60,149 nt of DNA from an uncultured Lachnospiraceae bacterium (GTDB lineage Bacteria > Bacillota > Clostridia > Lachnospirales > Lachnospiraceae). The stretch lies in the NCBI GenBank assembly GCA_951800685.1, contig CATOJY010000021.1, positions 1-60,149 on the forward strand, given 5' to 3'. Shown in pieces: positions 8,101 to 17,758 of this stretch (position 1 is its first letter; each line of letters opens with the position of its first letter). The notes under the pieces are model-generated. The model was given only the letters and a program-made list of their open reading frames with translations. It did no database searches and had not been told where the DNA came from. The translations under genes and the position numbers were made by a program.

Positions 8101-8973
8101 ATGGATAGCTGGTCGACAGTCAGGACTGACTTGGCTTTGGAAGCCAGAGAGAGTGTCGAGGAAAAAGCAGAGGGACTGCATGGGGTTGCAGTGGAAGAAG
8201 AATATGATGAGGCAAGCGATGTGCATATCACAAAGGTTGTCATAGAGACGAAGAATGGAGCTAAGATGCTTGGCAAGCCAATGGGCATCTACATTACGCT
8301 GGAGGCACCGACGATGACGGAGCCAGAGGAGGATTATCACCAGGAAATCTCAGAGATCCTTGCAGGTCAGATCCGCAGTGTGCTGCCAGAACCGGATAGA
8401 GAGCAGTCTATTCTTGTGGTAGGACTGGGGAACCGGGAAGTGACGGCGGATTCCCTTGGGCCGAATGTGGTGGATAATCTGCTGGTGAACAGACATATTG
8501 TGCGGGAATATGGTAAGGTGGCTTATAACTGTTCTAAAATGCATCAGATCAGTAGTCTTGTCCCAGGGGTTATGGCCAAGACAGGAATGGAATCAGCCGA
8601 GATCATAAGGGGGGTCATTGGAGAGACGAAACCAGACCTGGTAATCGTGATCGATGCGCTGGCGGCACGCTCTACAAAACGCCTGAACCGCACAATACAG
8701 ATTACGAACACAGGGATTCATCCGGGTTCGGGCGTGGGAAACCATCGCAATGCCATTACCCAGGAAAGCCTTAAAGTGCCTGTGCTGGCGCTGGGGGTGC
8801 CTACTGTGGTAGATGCGGCGACGATCGTGGGGGATGCTATGGGGGAACGCCCGGTGGCGTTAAAAGAGCTGAACAATATGTATGTCACAACGAAGGATGT
8901 AGATCAGCAGATCCAACAGATCAGTCATATTATTTGTGATGGGATTAACAAGGCGCTGAGCAGCATTTCATGA
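8101..8973 (+). CDS. gpr: GPR germination protease (SASP-degrading endopeptidase)
   Basis: The 290-residue protein matches the GPR family. It has an N-terminal VRTDLALEAR block, where the zymogen propeptide is clipped in Bacillus, then VVGLGNREVTADSLGP, VIDALAARS and NTGIHPGSGVGNHR. GPR is an aspartic-type protease stored in the spore that degrades small acid-soluble proteins at germination. It is shorter than the B. subtilis enzyme (about 368 residues), as is usual for clostridial forms. ATG 8101 follows GTGAGGAGACAGGT. It directly precedes spoIIP, the standard order in endospore formers. Confidence 0.96.
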   Translation: MDSWSTVRTDLALEARESVEEKAEGLHGVAVEEEYDEASDVHITKVVIETKNGAKMLGKPMGIYITLEAPTMTEPEEDYHQEISEILAGQIRSVLPEPDREQSILVVGLGNREVTADSLGPNVVDNLLVNRHIVREYGKVAYNCSKMHQISSLVPGVMAKTGMESAEIIRGVIGETKPDLVIVIDALAARSTKRLNRTIQITNTGIHPGSGVGNHRNAITQESLKVPVLALGVPTVVDAATIVGDAMGERPVALKELNNMYVTTKDVDQQIQQISHIICDGINKALSSIS

Positions 8974-9013
8974 GTCTTTAAGAGCCTGCCTGTAAGATCC
9001 TTCTGCCAGAATG

Positions 9014-9043
9014 GCATGAAGTCGTGTCCAAAGCGCATATAAT
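9014..9043 (+). promoter_or_regulatory. Candidate sporulation sigma (sigma-E/G type) promoter before spoIIP
   Basis: GCATG (9014-9018) and CATATAAT (9036-9043) are separated by 17 bp. The -10 is one base from the sigma-E CATACAAT form, and the -35 resembles sigma-G GYATR. The element ends only 8 bp before the annotated spoIIP start. Confidence 0.45.
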
Positions 9044-9051
9044 GTTCTAGT

Positions 9052-10353
9052 ATGAATAGGAAAAAATTTTTATTGCGACTTATTATGATAGCGCTTGTTA
9101 TAATATCTGCTTTCTTTATTTTCATGGAAATCATGAGTTCTATACAGAAAAAGGAAGGTGGAGAGAAATCGTTTCCGGGGTGGCTGCAGGGAGTGATAAT
9201 GGAGCCATACCTCCCCGGTTTACATAGAATGAATGGTGGAACGGAGGGGCAGATCGCAGGCGACATCAGAAATCGATGGCTGCTTGCACAATACCCTGTT
9301 TTTTTGTACAAGATAGAGAAGGGAGAGGAAGAAGGAACTGCAGCAGAGAGTGATTATGCCAGATTAATGATGTTAGAGGGCAGCGATGAAGATAACAGAG
9401 CGATTGCGGAAGAGGATTTGGAATATGATGAGAATGCGATGCATTTAGAGCAAGGACTTGCCGATGCGATGCTGGCGGAGAATGGAATGTACCGCGAGAA
9501 TCAGAGCGCACAGGAAGAGCAGGCAGAGGAACAGGTTTCTGACAATGCGCCGGAAGGATTCGTGCCAGTACAGAATAAGAGCTACCAATATAGATGGGAA
9601 GAATTGCAGGAGTATGGGGATCTGGTCAAGGCATTTTATGCTGTAGACAGTACTACAAAAGCGGGAGAAGAACTTCTTAAGGCAGAGGAGCTGCTGGGTA
9701 AGGACATGCGTGTAGAAGGAAGCGCCGACGAGCCACAGATTCTGATCTATCATACACATTCACAGGAGGCATTTGTGGATTCCGTGCCAGGAGATGCATC
9801 CACCAGCATTGTAGGTGTGGGAGAATATCTGAAGACAATCCTTGAAGAGCAGTATGGTTATAATGTTATGCATAATACAGAAAGCTTTGATAAGGAATCC
9901 AGAGACTATGCTTACGGCAACTCACTGCCGGTTATCGAGAAAGTCCTGGAGGACTATCCCAGCATAGAAGTGGTGATTGACCTTCACAGGGATGCTATGC
10001 CTGAGAACCGCAGGCTGGTCATGGATCTGCAGGGAAGGCCGACGGCTCAGATCATGTTTTTCAACGGACTGAGCCGCACTTCCAAGGGAGAGATCGAGTA
10101 CCTGGAGAATCCGTACCTCTCCGATAACCTTGCGTTTTCTTTCCAGATGCAGGCGGCCTGCAATGAATATTATCCAGGGTTAGCCAGAAGGATTTATCTA
10201 AAGGCATACCGCTATAATATGCATCTGTGTCCTAAGACACTGTTGATTGAGCTGGGAGCACAGAATAATACGGTAGAAGAGATGAGAAATGCCTGTGAGC
10301 CATTGGCGCATATACTTCACCTGGTCTTGAGCGGAGAGGAGCCGAAACGGTAA
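9052..10353 (+). CDS. spoIIP: Stage II sporulation protein P (SpoIIP), peptidoglycan amidase/endopeptidase
   Basis: The 433-residue protein has one N-terminal membrane helix (about residues 8-28), an acidic low-complexity region, and a C-terminal SpoIIP domain. Catalytic blocks are YHTHSQEAF near 232, VIDLHRDAM near 307 and LLIELGAQNNT near 397. SpoIIP works with SpoIID and SpoIIM to thin septal peptidoglycan and drive engulfment. The start is uncertain: ATG 9052 has no Shine-Dalgarno sequence and lies right after a candidate -10; ATG 9085 is an alternative with little better context. The order gpr-spoIIP-lepA-hemW is conserved among endospore formers. Confidence 0.94.
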   Translation: MNRKKFLLRLIMIALVIISAFFIFMEIMSSIQKKEGGEKSFPGWLQGVIMEPYLPGLHRMNGGTEGQIAGDIRNRWLLAQYPVFLYKIEKGEEEGTAAESDYARLMMLEGSDEDNRAIAEEDLEYDENAMHLEQGLADAMLAENGMYRENQSAQEEQAEEQVSDNAPEGFVPVQNKSYQYRWEELQEYGDLVKAFYAVDSTTKAGEELLKAEELLGKDMRVEGSADEPQILIYHTHSQEAFVDSVPGDASTSIVGVGEYLKTILEEQYGYNVMHNTESFDKESRDYAYGNSLPVIEKVLEDYPSIEVVIDLHRDAMPENRRLVMDLQGRPTAQIMFFNGLSRTSKGEIEYLENPYLSDNLAFSFQMQAACNEYYPGLARRIYLKAYRYNMHLCPKTLLIELGAQNNTVEEMRNACEPLAHILHLVLSGEEPKR

Positions 10354-10412
10354 GAGAATGCGCTATGCGGCTTTACCGCTTCATACTTTTATGGTAAACT
10401 TACAGCGTGTAT

Positions 10413-10456
10413 CCCGCATGCTGAGACATCTGGATGACAGGAATGTCTGTTGCGGG
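10413..10456 (+). other. Imperfect hairpin in the lepA leader
   Basis: CCCGCA (10413-10418) can pair with TGCGGG (10451-10456), enclosing a GACAT/ATGTC stem (10425-10429 / 10443-10447). No T tract follows, so it is a structured leader rather than a clear terminator. It lies in the 179-bp gap between spoIIP and lepA. Confidence 0.4.
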
Positions 10457-10532
10457 TAGACAGTGTTTCAACGATTTGATATACTGTTTTTCATGTCGGA
10501 ACAGTAAGTATGAGGTGCGTCAGGAGGATAGT

Positions 10533-12347
10533 ATGGCAGCCATAGACCAAAGCAAGATTAGAAATTTTTGTATCGTAGCCCACATTGATCATGGGAAATC
10601 GACGTTGGCAGATAGAATTATAGAGAAGACAGGACTGTTGACAAGCAGAGAGATGCAGGCGCAGGTATTAGACAATATGGACCTGGAGCGGGAGAGAGGG
10701 ATCACGATTAAGGCGCAGGCGGTCCGGATCATTTATAATGCCAGGGATGGCAAGGAATACATCTTTAACCTGATTGATACACCTGGCCATGTGGACTTCA
10801 ACTATGAGGTGAGCCGCAGTCTGGCTGCCTGTGATGGTGCGATCCTGGTGGTGGATGCAGCTCAGGGGATTGAGGCACAGACGTTGGCAAACGTCTATTT
10901 GGCCCTGGATCATGATTTGGACGTCTTTCCGGTGATCAACAAGATTGATCTGCCGAGTGCAGATCCAGAGCGGGTCAGGAATGAGATTGAGGATGTGATC
11001 GGGATTGAAGCGCAGGATGCGCCGCTGATCTCTGCGAAGAACGGAATCGGAATCGAGGAAGTTTTAGAGGCAGTTGTAGAGAAGATTCCTGCGCCTGGCG
11101 GCAGTCCGGACAACCCTTTGCAGGCGCTTATTTTTGATTCTGTATATGATTCCTATAAGGGAGTGATCGTATTCTGCCGGATCATGGAAGGGAGAGTGGC
11201 GAAAGGTACTTCGATCAGAATGATGGCTACAGGAGCCACTGCAGAAGTGGTGGAGGTTGGGTATTTCGGAGCAGGCCAGTTTATTCCGTGTGAGGAGCTT
11301 TGTGCAGGTATGGTCGGGTATCTGACTGCTTCGATCAAGAATGTGAAGGACACTGCGGTGGGCGATACGGTAACGGATGTGAACCGGCCTTGTGCGGAAC
11401 CGCTTCCAGGCTATAAGAAGGTCAATTCCATGGTGTACTGCGGTATGTATCCTGCAGACGGTGCAAAGTACCCGGATCTGAGGGATGCGTTGGAGAAGCT
11501 GCAATTGAATGACGCTTCCCTGCACTATGAGCCGGAAACTTCGATCGCCCTTGGGTTCGGTTTCCGTTGCGGATTCCTGGGACTTCTACACTTGGAGATC
11601 ATACAGGAAAGGCTGGAGCGGGAATATAATCTGGATCTGGTTACTACTGCACCAGGTGTTATTTACCGGGTGTATAAGACGGATGGAACAATGATCGAGC
11701 TGACTAATCCGTCAAATCTGCCGGATCCTGCACAGATTGACTATATGGAGGAACCAGTAGTTTGTGCAGAGATCATGGTGACTACCGAATTTATCGGGCC
11801 AATCATGCAGCTATGTCAGGAGAGAAGAGGACGCTATATCAGTACGGAGTATATTGAGGCGTCCAGGGCATTGCTGCGGTACGATCTGCCGTTGAACGAG
11901 ATCATCTATGATTTCTTCGACGCGCTCAAGTCCCGCTCCAGAGGGTATGCATCTTTTGATTACGAATTAAAAGGCTATGAAGAGTCGAAGTTAGTGAAAC
12001 TCGATATTCTCATCAATCATGACGAGGTAGATGCGCTGTCTTTTATTGTGCATGCGGATAGTGCGTATGAACGTGGACGGAAGATGTGTGAGAAGCTCAA
12101 GGAAGAGATTCCAAGACATCTATTTGAAATCCCGATCCAGGCAGCAGTGGGCGGTAAGATCATAGCGAGAGAGACTGTGAAAGCTATGCGTAAAGATGTG
12201 CTGGCTAAGTGTTATGGCGGTGATATTACCCGTAAAAAGAAGCTCCTGGAGAAACAGAAGGAAGGTAAGAAGCGAATGCGTCAGGTGGGCAATGTGGAGA
12301 TTCCGCAGAGCGCCTTTATGAGTGTATTGAAGCTGGATGATAAATAG
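10533..12347 (+). CDS. lepA: Elongation factor 4 (LepA), ribosome-associated GTPase
   Basis: From ATG 10533, with AGGAGG at 10522-10527, the protein has 604 residues, the normal LepA length. The GTPase motifs are visible: AHIDHGKST (G1), a switch region ending [17 protein letters not shown] (G3) and NKIDLPSA (G4). The LepA-specific C-terminal domain ends with [16 protein letters not shown]. LepA acts on ribosomes during initiation or assembly and under ionic stress. The in-frame ATG at 10434 is upstream of the RBS and is rejected. The end overlaps or abuts hemW. Confidence 0.97.
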   Translation: MAAIDQSKIRNFCIVAHIDHGKSTLADRIIEKTGLLTSREMQAQVLDNMDLERERGITIKAQAVRIIYNARDGKEYIFNLIDTPGHVDFNYEVSRSLAACDGAILVVDAAQGIEAQTLANVYLALDHDLDVFPVINKIDLPSADPERVRNEIEDVIGIEAQDAPLISAKNGIGIEEVLEAVVEKIPAPGGSPDNPLQALIFDSVYDSYKGVIVFCRIMEGRVAKGTSIRMMATGATAEVVEVGYFGAGQFIPCEELCAGMVGYLTASIKNVKDTAVGDTVTDVNRPCAEPLPGYKKVNSMVYCGMYPADGAKYPDLRDALEKLQLNDASLHYEPETSIALGFGFRCGFLGLLHLEIIQERLEREYNLDLVTTAPGVIYRVYKTDGTMIELTNPSNLPDPAQIDYMEEPVVCAEIMVTTEFIGPIMQLCQERRGRYISTEYIEASRALLRYDLPLNEIIYDFFDALKSRSRGYASFDYELKGYEESKLVKLDILINHDEVDALSFIVHADSAYERGRKMCEKLKEEIPRHLFEIPIQAAVGGKIIARETVKAMRKDVLAKCYGGDITRKKKLLEKQKEGKKRMRQVGNVEIPQSAFMSVLKLDDK

Positions 12348-12384
12348 AGTTTTTGATCAGATATGCCAAAGGACAGGAAAGCAG

Positions 12385-13659
12385 ATGAGAGACTTGAGTA
12401 TCTATATTCACATTCCGTTTTGTGTCAGGAAATGTCTCTACTGCGATTTCCTGTCCTTTGCTATGCCTGCCTGGCAGGAAGAAGCGATGGCGTTTGACAG
12501 GGAATGGCCGGGGGAAGGATTGTCCTATACAGAGATTGGAGAAGCCGGATGCGGCAGGGAGAAAGAAATAGAGAATGTGATACGTTATGGAAGCTTATTG
12601 AAAAAGGAGATCATAGCGCAGGCGGAGAAATACAGAGATCACCAGGTGATCTCTATCTTCTGGGGAGGCGGGACGCCCTCGCTTCTTGGTACAGGAATGG
12701 TACAGGAACTTATGGGAGTTATACATCGTTATTATGCGGTGATACCGGAGGCAGAAGTGACGATGGAGGCCAATCCGGGAACCGTGACTGCGCAGAAACT
12801 TCGAGGTTACATAACAGCTGGTATTAATCGTCTCAGCATTGGCCTGCAGTCAACCTTTGACCAGGAACTGAAGCGGATCGGAAGGATCCATGACTACAGG
12901 ACTTTCCTGGAGACTTACAGACTTGCGCGGGAGGCTGGATTTCATAATATCAATATAGACCTGATGGCGGCGCTGCCTGGACAGAGCGTGGCATCCTATG
13001 CAGAGACGCTGCACAGGGTCACGAAACTTACGCCGGAGCATATTTCTGCATACAGCCTGATCCTGGAAGAAGGGACGCCCCTGTATGAAAGGCAGGAAGA
13101 GTATCAGTTTCCTGACGAGGAAGAGGAGAGGGAGATGTATCTGCTGACAGAGCAAAGTCTTGCTGCCTGTGGCTACCGTAGATACGAAATTTCCAATTAT
13201 GCCAGGAAAGGATATGAGTGCCGGCATAACAAAGTGTACTGGCAGCGGGGGGATTACATTGGCTTCGGATTGGGTGCAGCGTCTATGGTGGGGAATGTAC
13301 GGTGGAGTAATCCATCGCAGTTTGGAGAATATGAGACGTACGTTATCAGCCAGGAGCAGAAGGAGAAGACGGCCCTCTGCCAGAAAACGGAGACAGAAGG
13401 AGGAGAGGCGCTGCCTGTGCAGATTCTGACAAGGCAGGAGCAGATGGAAGAGTTTATGTTTCTTGGCCTGCGTATGATGTGCGGGGTGAGCAGGGAAATG
13501 TTTTATAAACTGTACGGGCAGCGGATTGAGAAGGTATATGGCACCATACTAGATAAGTTGTATGCACAGAAGCTGTTGGTATGTGAGAACGACGTTATCC
13601 GGCTGACACCAAAGGGAATTGATGTGAGCAATTATGTGATGGCACAGTTTCTCTTTTAG
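12385..13659 (+). CDS. hemW: HemW, radical SAM heme chaperone (coproporphyrinogen III oxidase-like)
   Basis: From ATG 12385 (RBS AGGAAAG) the protein has 424 residues. An in-frame ATG at 12337 would overlap lepA by 11 bp and is less likely. The radical SAM motif CVRKCLYC (Cys13, Cys17, Cys20) is followed by Phe, the HemW rather than HemN pattern. The downstream WGGGTPS, ANPGT and NINIDLMAALPGQ blocks fit the HemN/HemW barrel. HemW delivers heme to membrane targets in other bacteria and lacks the oxidase function. Coupling with lepA is the usual Firmicutes arrangement. Residues about 30-55 look like a lineage-specific insertion. Confidence 0.93.
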   Translation: MRDLSIYIHIPFCVRKCLYCDFLSFAMPAWQEEAMAFDREWPGEGLSYTEIGEAGCGREKEIENVIRYGSLLKKEIIAQAEKYRDHQVISIFWGGGTPSLLGTGMVQELMGVIHRYYAVIPEAEVTMEANPGTVTAQKLRGYITAGINRLSIGLQSTFDQELKRIGRIHDYRTFLETYRLAREAGFHNINIDLMAALPGQSVASYAETLHRVTKLTPEHISAYSLILEEGTPLYERQEEYQFPDEEEEREMYLLTEQSLAACGYRRYEISNYARKGYECRHNKVYWQRGDYIGFGLGAASMVGNVRWSNPSQFGEYETYVISQEQKEKTALCQKTETEGGEALPVQILTRQEQMEEFMFLGLRMMCGVSREMFYKLYGQRIEKVYGTILDKLYAQKLLVCENDVIRLTPKGIDVSNYVMAQFLF

Positions 13660-13677
13660 ATTTTCAGGTGGAAAGGC

Positions 13678-13705
13678 ACTTAAGATGTCACCAGTTCATA
13701 GAATA
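13678..13705 (+). promoter_or_regulatory. Candidate sigma-K/sigma-E type promoter before sigK
   Basis: CATAGAATA (13697-13705) matches the mother-cell sigma-K -10 pattern CATANNNTA, with AC (13678-13679) 17 bp upstream as the minimal -35. It would start transcription about 20 bp before the sigK TTG codon, suggesting mother-cell control including autoregulation. Confidence 0.5.
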
Positions 13706-13731
13706 GAGTAAATGGACTTTGGGGGCTTCTT

Positions 13732-14367
13732 TTGAAAACATTTAAGCAACCATTAACTGCGAAGGAAGAGGCCGTATACTTAAATATGATGGAGAAGGGC
13801 AGTGAAGCAGAACGCGCGTGGGCCAAGGAAACTCTGATCGAACATAATCTTCGCCTGGTTGCCCACATAGCCAAAAAGTACCAGAACGTAGACGAAGAGA
13901 CGGAGGATATGATATCGATCGGTACGATCGGCCTGATCAAGGCAATCGATTCTTTTGACGCAGGGAAAGGGAAACTGAGCACTTACGCTTCCCGCTGTAT
14001 CGACAACGAGCTGTTGATGTTTCTGCGCGCCAGAAAGAAAACATCCAGAGAAGTCTCTCTTTATGAACCAATCGGGACCGACCGGGAGGGGAATGAGATC
14101 AATCTGTTGGATATTATCGAACAGGAACAGGTTGATGTAGTTGACAGAATGGAGGCGGAGAATAAGTTGAGCCGGCTATCCGGGCTGATCCATGACAAAT
14201 TGAATGAGAGAGAGCGGGAGATCATTACACTGCGGTACGGACTGACAAGCGAATATGAGGTAACACAGCGGGAGATTGGGCGTAAATTGGGCATTTCCCG
14301 GAGTTATGTGTCACGGATTGAGAAGAGAGCGTTAGAGAAATTACGCGAGGCATATGAGATGCTGTAG
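13732..14367 (+). CDS. sigK: RNA polymerase sporulation sigma factor SigK
   Basis: The 211-residue sigma-70 family protein resembles B. subtilis sigma-K throughout: [16 protein letters not shown], then [15 protein letters not shown], then [16 protein letters not shown], and a C-terminal [20 protein letters not shown] helix-turn-helix. Sigma-K drives late mother-cell sporulation genes (coat, cortex). The start is TTG 13732 after GGGGGC; the upstream frame is closed by TAG at 13699, so there is no room for the membrane pro-sequence that B. subtilis removes. The gene is continuous, with no skin-type element. Confidence 0.93.
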   Translation: MKTFKQPLTAKEEAVYLNMMEKGSEAERAWAKETLIEHNLRLVAHIAKKYQNVDEETEDMISIGTIGLIKAIDSFDAGKGKLSTYASRCIDNELLMFLRARKKTSREVSLYEPIGTDREGNEINLLDIIEQEQVDVVDRMEAENKLSRLSGLIHDKLNEREREIITLRYGLTSEYEVTQREIGRKLGISRSYVSRIEKRALEKLREAYEML

Positions 14368-14398
14368 GCAGACAAAAGCGGTGGACATGAAATTCGAA

Positions 14399-14436
14399 AG
14401 AACCTCGTTGCGTGTGGAAACTTGAGCAGAGGTTCT
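14399..14436 (+). other. Hairpin downstream of sigK
   Basis: AGAACCTC (14399-14406) is complementary to GAGGTTCT (14429-14436). No U-rich tail follows, so termination is uncertain. The rest of the 14368-14862 gap carries a candidate promoter at 14640-14668 and a GTCTGC/GCAGAC dyad (14753-14784); I see no gene in it. Confidence 0.45.
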
Positions 14437-14639
14437 TCCGGAATATGTTCCAGAAAGTAAGTCGTTTGTGGCGGGAAACCATTTCAGGATTGGTAATGTG
14501 TTGGAAAGAAAAGATGCACAATACAAGATATTGTGGTTTTTAAAAAATCTTTTTTGCATTCTTCTATATCTGGTGGAGTACGGGGTGTATGGAGTCATGC
14601 GGCAGATAGAAATTTCTATCACAGATATGTGGGCAGAGA

Positions 14640-14668
14640 TTGTATTCTGTCTTTTTTTGTGCTATAAA
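14640..14668 (+). promoter_or_regulatory. Candidate sigma-A promoter for the comM-dprA-topA group
   Basis: TTGTAT (14640-14645) and TATAAA (14663-14668) are separated by 17 bp, about 195 bp before comM. The long leader contains the GTCTGC...GCAGAC dyad (14753-14758 / 14779-14784). Confidence 0.5.
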
Positions 14669-14862
14669 AAGAGCAATAGATTGTACTACAAAGATTCTAA
14701 GAGTAAATATTCTTTCTCTGTCCTATTTTATTTCTGCATATAGTAGAGGGCTGTCTGCAACGGTTTTCCCAAAATGCAGCAGACGTAAGAAAATAGGTAC
14801 AGAGGTCACATTGGCAGTTCGCCATCATGCTTCAATCAGGGATTTTATAAGGAGGAGGTTTG

Positions 14863-16404
14863 TTGTTTAGCGCGATTACGTCGGGAACGATCTGCGGTAT
14901 CAGCAGTTATCTGGTACAAGTGGAAGTTGATCTGTCTAAGGGTCTGCCTTGTTTTCAAATGGTTGGCCTGCTTAGTTCAGAGGTGCGGGAGGCGAGAGAG
15001 CGGGTGCGTGTCGCCTTGAAGAATTCAGGGATCAGCCTGCCGCCTATGTGTATCAATGTGAATTTGTCTCCGGCGGATGTGCGCAAGGAGGGTACTGTGT
15101 TCGACCTGCCTGTGGCGGTTGGTATCCTGACTTGCCTGGGGCAGCTTTCCAGTATGTGTACAGCGGGAACTGTCCTGTTGGGAGAATTGGGATTGAATGG
15201 CGAGATCAAGCCAGTGAGAGGGGTTCTGCCTATCGTCGCCCAGGCCAGAAAGAAGGGAATGCGAAGGTGTATCGTTCCTTGCGGCAACGCGATGGAGGGG
15301 GCTGTGGTAGAAGGAATCGAGGTGATCGGCGTGTCCAATATCGTGGAAACGGTGGCTTATCTGCAGGAAACAGAGAATGGACAGAGAGGGCGGATCGCGC
15401 CTGCGAAGGTCGATGTCATGTCTCTATGGGAAGAGAAAAAAGGGGAGAAGACATTAGATTTTGCGGATATTAATGGACAGGAGACTGTGAAGAGGGCAGC
15501 GGAGGTCGCAGCGGCAGGGTTTCACCACTTGTTGATGATTGGGCCGCCTGGATCTGGGAAGACGATGCTGGCCAGGCGGATTCCTTCTATTCTGCCACCT
15601 TTATCTTTGGAGGAGAGTTTAGAAGTTTCGGCGATCTACAGTGTATCAGGATTGCTGCAGACACCGAAAGAGGTATTGGTCACGAAACGGCCGTTCCTTA
15701 ATCCCCATCACACGATCACAGAGCAGGCGCTTGCAGGCGGCGGCAGAGTGCCGGTTCCTGGAATTGTCAGTCTAAGCCATAGAGGCATTCTCTTTCTGGA
15801 CGAACTGCCAGAGTTTAAGAGACAGACGCTGGATATTCTAAGGCAGCCGCTGGAGGATAGAAGGGTACAGATTGCCAGGAGCAGCGGAGTTTATAGCTTT
15901 CCGGCGGATTTTATGCTGGTGGGTGCTATGAATCCATGTCCTTGTGGTTACTACCCGGATATGTCCAGATGCCGCTGTTCTCCCTATGAAGTAAAAAGAT
16001 ATCTGGGCAGGATATCCGGTCCGATCCTGGACAGGATTGACATCTGTGTGGAAGCTGCGCCGTTAAAGTTTATGGATCTTGCAGGCAGATTGCCGGGAGA
16101 GAGCAGCGTTCAGATTAGAGAGCGTGTTATGGGGGCTAGAAGAATGCAGACAGAACGTTTTGCGGGGACTTCACTGCGCTTCAATGCAGATATGGGATCG
16201 GCACAAGTAGAAAAATACTGTATGCTCGGAGCGAAGGAACAACGCTACATGGAGCAGATGTTTTCCTGTATGCAGTTGTCTGCCAGAGGGTATCACAGAA
16301 TTTTGAAAGTAGCACGCACGATTGCAGATCTGGCTGGATGCGGAAGGATCCAGGAAGAGCATTTGGCGGAGGCAATCTGCTATAGGCAGACAGAGCGGAT
16401 ATGA
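14863..16404 (+). CDS. comM: ComM/YifB family AAA+ ATPase (Mg-chelatase-like)
   Basis: The 513-residue protein has an N-terminal Lon-like/ChlI domain (VDLSKGLPCFQMVGL), a AAA+ module with Walker A GPPGSGKTM near residues 227-235 and Walker B ILFLDELPEF, and a zinc-binding insertion NPCPCGYYPDMSRCRC. ComM helicases promote branch migration during natural transformation in Gram-negatives; the Firmicutes role is less defined. Two adjacent TTG codons (14860, 14863) are possible starts; GGAGGAGG at 14851-14858 is better spaced for 14863. The next gene is dprA, a recombination partner. Confidence 0.93.
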   Translation: MFSAITSGTICGISSYLVQVEVDLSKGLPCFQMVGLLSSEVREARERVRVALKNSGISLPPMCINVNLSPADVRKEGTVFDLPVAVGILTCLGQLSSMCTAGTVLLGELGLNGEIKPVRGVLPIVAQARKKGMRRCIVPCGNAMEGAVVEGIEVIGVSNIVETVAYLQETENGQRGRIAPAKVDVMSLWEEKKGEKTLDFADINGQETVKRAAEVAAAGFHHLLMIGPPGSGKTMLARRIPSILPPLSLEESLEVSAIYSVSGLLQTPKEVLVTKRPFLNPHHTITEQALAGGGRVPVPGIVSLSHRGILFLDELPEFKRQTLDILRQPLEDRRVQIARSSGVYSFPADFMLVGAMNPCPCGYYPDMSRCRCSPYEVKRYLGRISGPILDRIDICVEAAPLKFMDLAGRLPGESSVQIRERVMGARRMQTERFAGTSLRFNADMGSAQVEKYCMLGAKEQRYMEQMFSCMQLSARGYHRILKVARTIADLAGCGRIQEEHLAEAICYRQTERI

Positions 16405-16476
16405 CACAGGATACGCAGGCGCCCTGCAGACAGACTGCCGGACGGCCTGCAGGAAGGACAGAGAAGGGATGGGAAT

Positions 16477-17619
16477 ATGACACAGCAGGAAACAGAAAAG
16501 GCCTATCTGCATTGGCTGTATCAGGCAGCGGGCATGGGTAGCAGGGCTTTCCTAAGAGATCTGGAGCAGACAGGGACGGCACGAACAGTCTATGATATGG
16601 CAAAAAGGGGAATATTGGAAGAACATCTGCATATAAGATATAAACGTAAAGCACAAATGCTTCAGGCTGCCGTAGTAGACTATGATGTTACAGGAGAATA
16701 TGAAAGAATGGTGGGAAGAGGCATCCTGTTTGTCACGATCCGGGAGGAAAGTTATCCGGGAAAACTTGCTGCTGTCAGTGATGCTCCTTATGCGTTGTAT
16801 TATGTGGGAAGACTGCCGGATGCCGCGAAGAAGTCCATAGCAGTGGTTGGGGCGCGGAACTGTTCAGAGTATGGCAGGAAGATGGCAGGAGAGTTTGGAG
16901 CCGTACTGGGGCAGGCAGGCGTACAGGTGATTAGCGGAATGGCAAGAGGAATTGATGGGATCGGTCAGAAGGCCGCAATAGATGCCGGTGGATATTCTAT
17001 GGGGGTACTGGGATGCGGCGTGGATGTCTGTTATCCTGCAGAGAATAGAGAGCTTTATGAGCGATTGCTCTCAGAAGGAGGCGTGTGCTCGGAATATCCT
17101 CCTGGCATCGGACCACGGGCAGTTCTTTTTCCGCCAAGGAACCGGATCATCAGCGGCCTGTGTGATGGTGTGCTAGTGGTTGAGGCGAAGGAGCGCAGCG
17201 GTACGCTGATTACAGTGGATATGGCTCTGGAACAGGGAAGGGAAGTCTATGCAATTCCAGGAAGAGCAACCGATGCTTTGAGTGTGGGTTGCAATAAACT
17301 GATCAGACAGGGAGCTGGGCTTGTTATGACGCCGCAGGAACTGTTGGAAGAACTGCAGACAGATGTTCCACTTGCTGTGGAAGGGACTGTTTGTGTGCAG
17401 CAGTCAGTCCTTGCATTAGAAGAGATAACAGAGAGAGTATTAGGAGTGCTGGATTTCCAGCCGAAACCGTTGGCTCTTTTACAGGAAGATTATGGAAATG
17501 CCTACGAAACAAACATCAGCGTGTCGACATTGTGCCATGAACTCCTGCGGTTATGCGCATCCGGCTGTGCCGGACAGAGCGCAGGGTGTTATTATCGAAA
17601 GAGCGGCGGTCGGGATTAA
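16477..17619 (+). CDS. dprA: DprA/Smf, DNA-processing protein (RecA loader)
   Basis: The 380-residue protein carries the DprA Rossmann-like core: VVGARNCSEYGRKMA, then ISGMARGIDGIGQKAA, LGCGVDVCYPAEN, FPPRNRIISGL and ERSGTLITVDMALEQGREV. A short N-terminal helical region and a C-terminal winged-helix-like tail flank it. DprA binds incoming single-stranded DNA and loads RecA in transformation; it may also serve general recombination. The RBS is AAGGGATGGG before ATG 16477. The comM-dprA-topA order is a common Firmicutes cluster. The gap before it contains a CCTGCAG/CTGCAGG dyad. Confidence 0.96.
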   Translation: MTQQETEKAYLHWLYQAAGMGSRAFLRDLEQTGTARTVYDMAKRGILEEHLHIRYKRKAQMLQAAVVDYDVTGEYERMVGRGILFVTIREESYPGKLAAVSDAPYALYYVGRLPDAAKKSIAVVGARNCSEYGRKMAGEFGAVLGQAGVQVISGMARGIDGIGQKAAIDAGGYSMGVLGCGVDVCYPAENRELYERLLSEGGVCSEYPPGIGPRAVLFPPRNRIISGLCDGVLVVEAKERSGTLITVDMALEQGREVYAIPGRATDALSVGCNKLIRQGAGLVMTPQELLEELQTDVPLAVEGTVCVQQSVLALEEITERVLGVLDFQPKPLALLQEDYGNAYETNISVSTLCHELLRLCASGCAGQSAGCYYRKSGGRD

Positions 17620-17655
17620 GTGGATATTTCCTTCATTTTTTTAAATTTTTTCCTC

Positions 17656-17684
17656 TTGTCAGCGTAAAGAATATAGTGTATAGT
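17656..17684 (+). promoter_or_regulatory. topA promoter
   Basis: TTGTCA (17656-17661) and TATAGT (17679-17684) are separated by 17 bp, ending 74 bp before the topA start. An A/T-rich tract (17631-17650) lies just upstream and may act as an UP element. Confidence 0.65.
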
Positions 17685-17758
17685 GGTTCACGTTGATGAG
17701 TCTATTTACGGAAGTGACATATTATCTTATTTTAATAGTAGAAACAGGGGAATATTCT

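Noticed and set aside
13732..14367. Skin-type interruption of sigK
   Set aside because: The gene reads continuously over its full length with all sigma regions present.
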